Assembly: GCA_964648045.1 (NCBI GenBank)
Contig: CAZYNU010000003.1
Coordinates: 6,916 to 70,915, forward strand
Length of the DNA stretch: 64,000 nucleotides
Direction: 5' to 3'
Source: JAGOUB01 sp964648045
GTDB lineage: Bacteria > Patescibacteriota > Gracilibacteria > Peribacterales > Peribacteraceae
Shown: positions 58,836-64,000 of the stretch, piece after piece
How positions within the stretch are numbered: position 1 is the stretch's first letter
How the letters are laid out: every line of letters begins with the position of its first letter
Program-made: the position numbers and the translations under genes
The notes under the pieces: model-generated
Databases searched by the model: none
Told to the model about the DNA's origin: nothing
What the model saw: the letters and a program-made list of their open reading frames with translations, nothing else

Positions 58836-60014
58836 ATGCGTCACTTGGATTCAGTACCGGCCCACGACGACTGGCGCTCCGAACTCGCGCGACTCGCCGA
58901 ACCCCTGCGGGCCGATACCGCGCGTCCGCCACTCTATGAGCGTCTACTCAAGCAGATGCCGCCGTACCTGCGCGAACGCGTGTACGGCGAGGTGGTCATC
59001 TTGCGCAGCGTCTTCACCGATCCACAAAATCACCTCACGAACGAGCAGATGGAAGCTGCGCTGAATCAGCGCGTGAAGGCCGGTTACAAGGAAGTGGCCA
59101 CCGACCTGGTACTCTCGCACAACGGCACGATCATCCAGAGCTACCAGTGCCTACGGCCGATCATTGCCCACGAGCTGGAGCAGGAGCTGCTTGATCCCGC
59201 AGCCAAACCCGTCATCGAGCATACCGGCGCCGTCTTCCTAGACGTGGACGGCATGAAGACGATCGTCGACTGCACGAATCACAGCAACGCCTGCGCCTAC
59301 CTGCAGCGCCTGGCCGATATCCTCGTGCGACCGCCGGAAGCATTGGCAGCCTGGTGCCAAGAACAGGGACTCCGGACCGAGGCCTACAGCGTCGGCGGCG
59401 ATGAATTCATGCTGAAAGTCCGCTCGCGCTCGCCCCTGACCGACGCCGTCCTGAAAGAACTAGAAGACCGCCTGCGCACTGTCATCCAGGGTGATCGCGC
59501 GCTGCGCGACGACTTCGTAAGCTTCGACGACGCCGCTTTCTTACTGGACTACGGCTTCGCCGGCGAGGACCGCCGCGAGAGCGTGCTGGCCCTGGGCAGC
59601 GACAGCGAACGGCGCGAGGCCCTCGCCGACATTCGCAACCAATTGCCCCCGACCTTCGTGCCCTCGGTGAGCATCGGCTCGTCGCGCTTGTCACCCGCTG
59701 TGGAGCGCGCGGTGGAGCAGGCCGCCGACCAGAGCGCCGACAGCGAGGAGGTTACCTTCGATACCGTCGCGTTCAACGCTTTCCAGCTGATGGTCGACGC
59801 CGCCGATGCGGCCGCCGGCAGCCACAAGCGCGTGAAGAAGCAGCGGATGAAAGAAGAAGACCCCAAGCTCTACGCCTTCCTGATGCGCAACGCCGAAGGG
59901 CGCAAACTCCTCGACGAGCTGGCCGCGCGCGACCGCGTGATTGCCGAGCAGTTGGAGACGATCCGTCGATTGCAGGCCGCGCTCGACGGCCAGGTGGCAG
60001 CCCAAAGGGCTTAA
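58836..60014 (+). CDS. GGDEF-domain protein, 392 aa
   Basis: The segment GAVFLDVDGMKTIVDCTNHSNACAYLQRLADIL, then YSVGGDEFMLKVRSRS, matches a GGDEF diguanylate-cyclase domain with an intact GGDEF loop and LDVDGMK metal site; FVPSVSIGSSRL is the final strand. An N-terminal helical region (about 120 aa) and a C-terminal coiled coil (ELAARDRVIAEQLETIRRLQAAL) flank it. Long insertions inside the domain (about residues 205-265) are unusual. No second-messenger receptors are visible here. It ends 23 nt before sufB. Confidence 0.82.
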   Translation: MRHLDSVPAHDDWRSELARLAEPLRADTARPPLYERLLKQMPPYLRERVYGEVVILRSVFTDPQNHLTNEQMEAALNQRVKAGYKEVATDLVLSHNGTIIQSYQCLRPIIAHELEQELLDPAAKPVIEHTGAVFLDVDGMKTIVDCTNHSNACAYLQRLADILVRPPEALAAWCQEQGLRTEAYSVGGDEFMLKVRSRSPLTDAVLKELEDRLRTVIQGDRALRDDFVSFDDAAFLLDYGFAGEDRRESVLALGSDSERREALADIRNQLPPTFVPSVSIGSSRLSPAVERAVEQAADQSADSEEVTFDTVAFNAFQLMVDAADAAAGSHKRVKKQRMKEEDPKLYAFLMRNAEGRKLLDELAARDRVIAEQLETIRRLQAALDGQVAAQRA

Positions 60015-60037
60015 GCGGGGTGTATACTCCTAATCCC

Positions 60038-61465
60038 ATGGCCCAGACGGCGTCCGCCGCCGGCAACGACGAGGCAATCTTCGCCGGTTTATCGCGTGAG
60101 ATCCTCGATACTCCCAACCCCTCGCCGTACGCGGTGGGGGCACAGCGCGGCGTGGACGAGGCACTCGTGCGGAAGATCAGCGCCGACAAGAACGAGCCGG
60201 AGTGGATGCTCGCGCACCGCCTGGAATCCCTGAGGATTTTTAGAGAGAAGCCCCTGCCCACCTGGGGCGCCGATCTCTCCAAGCTCGACCTCGACGACAT
60301 CATCTACTACGCCTCGGCCGGCGCCGGCGAATCGGCCAGCTGGGGCGAGGTACCCGAGGAGATCCGCAAGGTCTACGACCGCCTGGGCATCCCCGAGGCC
60401 GAGCGCAAGGTGCTCGCCGGCGTGGGCGCGCAGTACGAGAGCGAAGTGGTCTACCACTCGCTCAAGAAGGAATGGGACGAGCTCGGCGTGGTCTTCTTGG
60501 ACATGGACGTGGCCCTGCATACGCACGAGGCGCTGGTGAAGGACTATTTCATGAAGTGCGTGCCGCCCGCCGACCACAAGTTCGCGGCCCTGCACGGCGC
60601 GGTCTGGAGCGGCGGCACTTTCTTATACGTGCCTAAGGGCGTCAAAGTCCGCGATCCGCTGCAGGCATATTTCCGCATGAACGCCCGCAATATGGGCCAG
60701 TTCGAGCACACACTGATCGTGGTGGAAGAAGGCGCTTCGGTGCATTACATCGAGGGCTGCAGCGCGCCTAAATACGGCAGCCAGGCGCTGCACGCCGGCC
60801 TGGTGGAAGTCTTCGTAAAGCCCGGCGCGCACTGCCGCTACAGCTCGGTCGAGAACTGGAGTCGCGACACCTACAACCTCAACACGAAGCGCGCGATCGT
60901 GGAGCGCGACGGCGCCATCGAGTGGATCGGCGGCAACATGGGCAGCGGCGCCACGATGCTCTACCCCTGCTCCATGTTGGTTGGGGAGGGTGCCCGCGCC
61001 GACCACATGGCCATCGCCTTTGCCAACGCCGGCCAGTGGCAGGACACAGGCGCCAAGGTATTCCACCTGGCCCCGCGCACCTCAAGCAACGTGGTGAGCA
61101 AGTCGATCAGCAAGGGCGGCGGCGCGGCCGTCTACCGCGGCGTGCTCAAGGTGGCCCCGCAGGCCGTCGGCAGCGCGGCCAGCGTGGAGTGCGACGCGCT
61201 CTTGCTCGATGAAATCAGCCGCACCGACACCATCCCCGTTGTCGACGTGCAGACCGACGACGTGACCGTGGCGCACGAGGCAACGGTGGGGAAGCTCTCG
61301 GCCGAAGACATCTTCTACCTGCAATCGCGCGGACTAACCGAGGAGCAAGCCAAGGCGATGATCGTTTCAGGCTTCATCGAGCCCATTGTTCGCCTGCTGC
61401 CATTGGAGTACGCCGTGGAGATGAATCGCCTAATCGAGCTGGAAATGGAGGGCTCTGTGGGGTAA
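60038..61465 (+). CDS. sufB: Fe-S cluster assembly protein SufB
   Basis: 475 aa core scaffold of SufBCD. Typical segments: GLSREILDTPNPSPYAVGAQ, DIIYYASAGAGESASWGEVPEEIRKVYDRLGIPEAERKVLAGVGAQYESEVVYHS, QFEHTLIVVEEGASVHYIEGCSAP, YSSVENWSRDTYNLNTKRA and VSHEATVGKLSAEDIFYLQSRG-like C-terminus (AHEATVGKLSAEDIFYLQSRG). ATG 60038 lies 9 nt after TATACT (60023-60028). Confidence 0.97.
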   Translation: MAQTASAAGNDEAIFAGLSREILDTPNPSPYAVGAQRGVDEALVRKISADKNEPEWMLAHRLESLRIFREKPLPTWGADLSKLDLDDIIYYASAGAGESASWGEVPEEIRKVYDRLGIPEAERKVLAGVGAQYESEVVYHSLKKEWDELGVVFLDMDVALHTHEALVKDYFMKCVPPADHKFAALHGAVWSGGTFLYVPKGVKVRDPLQAYFRMNARNMGQFEHTLIVVEEGASVHYIEGCSAPKYGSQALHAGLVEVFVKPGAHCRYSSVENWSRDTYNLNTKRAIVERDGAIEWIGGNMGSGATMLYPCSMLVGEGARADHMAIAFANAGQWQDTGAKVFHLAPRTSSNVVSKSISKGGGAAVYRGVLKVAPQAVGSAASVECDALLLDEISRTDTIPVVDVQTDDVTVAHEATVGKLSAEDIFYLQSRGLTEEQAKAMIVSGFIEPIVRLLPLEYAVEMNRLIELEMEGSVG

Positions 61466-61540
61466 TTGCTTATTTTATAAAATAAAGTAAAATACTATTA
61501 TTCCGTACCAAAGAGGGTGCGTTGCACCAAGGGAGGTCCT
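61466..61540 (+). promoter_or_regulatory. AT-rich promoter and leader of the Nudix-like gene
   Basis: TTGCTT, 16-nt AT-rich spacer, TAAAAT near 61468-61495, then a GGTGC-GTT-GCACC hairpin (about 61516-61528) and GGGAGG just before TTG. Confidence 0.6.
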
Positions 61541-62008
61541 TTGACAACGACAGAGCGAGCAACCGGATTAATCATCGTCACCGATCTGCCCCGGTGGGGG
61601 CGGGTGGCAATTATGCAGGCCCGGGGGCATTTCGACCCGGAACGCATGGACTACGAGACATGGCCAGGGCATGTGCAGGTGACCTGCTATGGCTGCGTAC
61701 AGCCGGGCGATTGTTGCCTGGTAGACGCCATGTTACGCGAAGCCAAGGAAGAACTCGGCCCGATCGTCGGGCAGATGGTGGCAGAGGCACGGCATCACGT
61801 CCGACTCCTTGAGCAGTATCACTCACACGGACGTGAAGTCACGCTCTACTGCCTGTACTGGCCGGATCCTAGCTGGATGCGCCAGATCGTCCTTCATCCG
61901 GCCAGCGGCGGCCTGCGGCTACTGAGTGAATGCGTCAGAAATCCGTACGCGAAATATTTCACACACCACGATCGCGCCGCTCTCCGTGCTATCCAGGTCG
62001 TCTCCTGA
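61541..62008 (+). CDS. Nudix-like protein, 155 aa, TTG start
   Basis: LTTTERATGLIIVTDLPRWGRVAIMQARGHFDPE starts a beta core; GCVQPGDCCLVDAMLREAKEELGPIVGQM fits most of the Nudix box (G-x5-E-x7-R-E-U-x-E-E-x-G-U) with the REAKEELG core intact, but the early Glu is replaced (GDCCLV). So it is probably Nudix-fold, perhaps with altered catalysis. TTG 61541 has GGGAGG 5 nt upstream; GTG 61517 is an alternative start. It has the AT-rich promoter and a perfect terminator (62017-62043), like the orphan small genes, and sits between sufB and sufD. Confidence 0.75.
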   Translation: MTTTERATGLIIVTDLPRWGRVAIMQARGHFDPERMDYETWPGHVQVTCYGCVQPGDCCLVDAMLREAKEELGPIVGQMVAEARHHVRLLEQYHSHGREVTLYCLYWPDPSWMRQIVLHPASGGLRLLSECVRNPYAKYFTHHDRAALRAIQVVS

Positions 62009-62016
62009 CGACCATC

Positions 62017-62043
62017 GCCTGGGGATATCCCCAGGCTTTTTTC
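62017..62043. terminator. Terminator between the Nudix-like gene and the convergent gene
   Basis: GCCTGGGG-ATAT-CCCCAGGC followed by TTTTTT. The same hairpin lies just past the minus-strand stop at 62044. Confidence 0.92.
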
Positions 62044-62316
62044 TTACACCTGTTCGTTCACGAGTGACCCAGCGGGCGGATCTTCGCCGAAAAGCTCCCG
62101 GTAACGCGCGGCGAACTCATTGAGCGCTACGATCACCACACCACCATGGTCTAGGCGGATCTCCACCTGGCCATCATCGCGGAGCGCCACCCGCGACCGC
62201 TTCAGAGACTGCCGTGCAGGCTCGTCTTTCGGCTTCTCAGGCGCACCACGCGTGGGGCTAACGGGCTGGACGGGCTGAATGCGATCGCTTGGACCAGACG
62301 GCGGGATGGTGGACAT
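62044..62316 (-). CDS. Pro-rich hypothetical protein, 90 aa
   Basis: MSTIPPSGPSDRIQPVQPVSPTRGAPEKPKDEPARQSLKRSRVALRDDGQVEIRLDHGGVVIVALNEF, a disordered Pro-rich N-terminus followed by a small beta-alpha domain ending FGEDPPAGSLVNEQV. No recognised family. A TATACT box lies about 20 nt before ATG 62316. Interrupts the sufB-sufD order. Confidence 0.65.
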   Translation of the reverse strand: MSTIPPSGPSDRIQPVQPVSPTRGAPEKPKDEPARQSLKRSRVALRDDGQVEIRLDHGGVVIVALNEFAARYRELFGEDPPAGSLVNEQV

Positions 62317-62393
62317 AAAAAGGAGTGAATCTCCGCAGTATAGCCGATATAACGGCTTTCCGATAGTTCTGCCCAGCGCCATACTACACAGGT

Positions 62394-63194
62394 ATGACCC
62401 AGAGTTCCGCCGACGGCCACACCCTCGACGCCACGCAGGTGGCACACACCGTCGTACTGGCAGCTGGGGAGTGCCGAGAGTATGTCGCGCACATCCACGC
62501 TGATAGTGCCCTGCGTTCAATCAGTCTCAGGCTTGGCGCAGGAGCGAGTTGCGAGTGCACCGTGTTACAGGGGCTACCGGCAGGGGAGGACGCCATCATC
62601 ATCTTGTCGGCCGAGTTAGGCGACGGGGCAACCATTCGCTGGCACCTCGTTTCCACCGGCGGCAGCGATGTACATCAAACAGTGAGTACCCGTCTCATTG
62701 GCGCCGACGCCAAGAGTTCGGTGGATTGGATCGCGCTCGCCGGCGATGGGCAGCGATTGCGGCTTACGGCCGAGAATATTTTTGATGGGCCGCGCGGCGG
62801 GGGAGAAACGGCCATGCGGTTGGCAGCCAAGGGCCGCGGTCGTATCGACGCGCACGGGCTGATCGAGATCGGGGAGCATGGCGGCGGCACGCAGACCTAC
62901 CTCAGCCAGAAGGCGCTCATGCTCGACCCGCAGGCGCGCGTGGAGGCGGTGCCGGCGCTGGAGATCCGCACGAACGACGTGAAGGCCAGCCACGGGGCCA
63001 CCGTCACGCGCCTGACAGCCGAGGACCTCTTCGCCTGCACCGCCCGCGGTATCGGTCCGGCGGAGGCCAGGACGATGCTCACGGAGGGTTTTCTCCAAGA
63101 GCTACTAGCTCGCGTACCCAAAGCGCACCGCGAACGAGCCCTGGCTCTGCTGCTGCCTGAGCAGCGGGAGGTGGCCTGCCGAGAATGTCTATGA
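62394..63194 (+). CDS. sufD: SufD-like Fe-S assembly protein
   Basis: 266 aa, shorter than typical SufD (about 400 aa) because the N-terminal helical part is missing or very short. The SufBD beta-helix core is clear: SISLRLGAGASCECTVLQGL, HQTVSTRLIGADAKSSVDWIAL, THGLIEIGEHGGGTQTYLSQKALMLDPQARVEAVPALEIRTNDVKASHGATVTRLTAEDLFACTARG. The last region matches the SufB/D 'ASHGATVG-x-L...L-F-Y-L-x-x-R-G' motif, and the end is VACRECL. Completes SufBCD with the other two in this stretch. ATG 62394 has CATACT 8 nt upstream. Confidence 0.9.
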   Translation: MTQSSADGHTLDATQVAHTVVLAAGECREYVAHIHADSALRSISLRLGAGASCECTVLQGLPAGEDAIIILSAELGDGATIRWHLVSTGGSDVHQTVSTRLIGADAKSSVDWIALAGDGQRLRLTAENIFDGPRGGGETAMRLAAKGRGRIDAHGLIEIGEHGGGTQTYLSQKALMLDPQARVEAVPALEIRTNDVKASHGATVTRLTAEDLFACTARGIGPAEARTMLTEGFLQELLARVPKAHRERALALLLPEQREVACRECL

Positions 63195-63246
63195 GGCACG
63201 AGAAACATCCCCAGTGCGAGTCTGGGGATGAGAGGCGATAAGCGCC

Positions 63247-63633
63247 TTAGGAGACAACGGGGCGCCAGTCGGCCAGGAAGCAGCGCACACCCAGACCGAG
63301 GAGGAGGCCAAAGGCCAAGGGGAAGACGTGGAGGCCGGCCGCGGCCAGGACATCGCCACTAATTAGTAAGAAGAGCGCCAGACTCAGGAGCACCGGCTCC
63401 AAGAGGGGACGCCAGGCGGCACGGCCGAGCGCACGATAGGCAGCCGGCAGGCCGAGGCCGGTGGGGAGGCTGACGCAGAGGGCCATGGCCTGGAGCTGCG
63501 ATGTGCGCAGCGGGCATTCGATGCTGGCGACGCCCTCGCAGAGGAACTGCCAGGCGGCCATGCCGAGCAGGGCCAGAGCGGCGAGATACCCCACGAGGGC
63601 GGCGGTCGGACCCAGCCACTTTGAAACGGACAT
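63247..63633 (-). CDS. Four-helix membrane protein, 128 aa
   Basis: Hydrophobic helices ALVGYLAALALLGMAAWQFLC, LQAMALCVSLPTGLGLPAAY, LLEPVLLSLALFLLISGDVLAAAG and LHVFPLAFGLLLGLGVRCFL. The loop EGVASIECPLRTSQ carries a Cys. No recognised family. ATG 63633; TAGGAG lies 7 nt upstream and could be read either as a Shine-Dalgarno (GGAG) or as a leaderless -10. Lies 61 nt after the terminator behind the 16S gene. Confidence 0.75.
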   Translation of the reverse strand: MSVSKWLGPTAALVGYLAALALLGMAAWQFLCEGVASIECPLRTSQLQAMALCVSLPTGLGLPAAYRALGRAAWRPLLEPVLLSLALFLLISGDVLAAAGLHVFPLAFGLLLGLGVRCFLADWRPVVS

Positions 63634-63694
63634 GACAGGACTCCTACGAGGAAAGGAACGGGCGGACGCCACTCCATTCTAGCGCGCATACGCC

Positions 63695-63716
63695 AAAAAC
63701 ACCCCGTCGGGGGTGT
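63695..63716 (-). terminator. Terminator downstream of 16S rRNA
   Basis: ACACCCC-GTCG-GGGGTGT stem, with five A on the left that read TTTTT after the hairpin on the minus strand. It ends the 16S transcript about 190 nt after the mature 3' end and before any 23S or spacer tRNA. Confidence 0.78.
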
Positions 63717-63903
63717 CTATTGGCAGTAAAGCTTTCGGCTTCACCACATCGTGCAAGTGAGATAGGTCTCTGTCCGAGACGGATAAATCCGTGGCGATTC
63801 TCGGTCAATCATTTCACATGATGATCTGTATCGCCGATCAGAGCATGTGTGCTTCGGTCCGTTCAAAAGAAGGACTGATGAAGCGAGGTGTGATCTCCCT
63901 GGT

Positions 63904-64000
63904 AAGGAGGTGTTCCATCCGCAGGTTCTCCTACGGATACCTTGTTACGACTTACTCCCAGTCAGTAGTGTCACCGTGGTACCCCCTCTTGCGAGTAAAG
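63904..64000 (-). rRNA. rrs: 16S ribosomal RNA, 3' end (partial)
   Basis: Read on the minus strand from the edge: AAGTCGTAACAAGGTATCCG, TAGGAGAACCTGCGGATGGA and ACACCTCCTTA at the 3' end, the universal 16S terminus with the anti-Shine-Dalgarno CCTCC intact. The core is recognisable, though GGATGGAACACCTCC differs from the usual GGTTGGATCACCTCC, as in deep-branching CPR. The gene continues beyond the right edge. Confidence 0.96.

Overview
The window looks like part of a GC-rich, streamlined bacterial chromosome, most likely a Candidate Phyla Radiation (Patescibacteria) lineage such as Peregrinibacteria-type organisms. This placement is an inference from gene style: single-copy housekeeping genes packed on both strands, scattered suf genes, an SLH-type S-layer protein, many orphan small proteins and no biosynthetic operons. 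The standard code is used, because TGA stops fit full-length uvrB, topA and serS. Ten N at 16520-16529 mark a scaffold gap, so this is an assembled draft. || Layout. 0-14 kb: cell-surface block with truncated superoxide dismutase, a FemAB-type aminoacyltransferase, a 1427-aa S-layer protein, cysS, and two giant cysteine-rich surface proteins. 14-29 kb: housekeeping block with uvrB, galU, hsp20, uppP, recJ, dnaJ, jag, HU and topA. 29-36.6 kb: DNA-binding coiled-coil protein, putative anti-sigma, tRNA-Trp, two small membrane proteins, an M23 peptidase, a 940-aa orphan and a TrmB-like regulator. 36.6-40.2 kb: an array of six small genes with long structured leaders, including a tandem paralog pair with a 100-nt identical leader. 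40.4-45 kb: cell-envelope cluster (glycosyltransferase, FtsQ-like, DD-carboxypeptidase, LysM-M23) and tRNA-Asp. 45.9-47.5 kb: an island with a planctomycete-style DUF1559 prepilin protein and a deaminase. 48-58 kb: gatC-gatA, rnpA-yidC, serS, class I aldolase, TPR and SIMPL proteins. 57-63 kb: sufC, ferredoxin, lspA, a GGDEF protein, sufB, a Nudix-like protein, sufD. The right edge holds the 3' end of a 16S rRNA that appears unlinked from 23S. || The most coherent unexplained signal is how genes start. Most core genes have a TAnnnT -10 box only 6-10 nt before the start codon, often exactly 6, as expected for leaderless mRNAs. dnaJ and recJ fit this pattern only if they start at ATC. A second group (S-layer, HU, SIMPL, sod and others) has short C/T-rich leaders with no Shine-Dalgarno. 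A third group, small orphan proteins inserted between core genes, has AT-rich TTGACA/TATAAT promoters, a stem-loop at the mRNA 5' end, often a Shine-Dalgarno, and usually a strong terminator. || Other notable structure: both tRNA genes are preceded by an exact 20-22 nt copy of their own 5' end about 100 bp upstream, and a hairpin-rich intergenic repeat occurs three times, each time downstream of a minus-strand gene.
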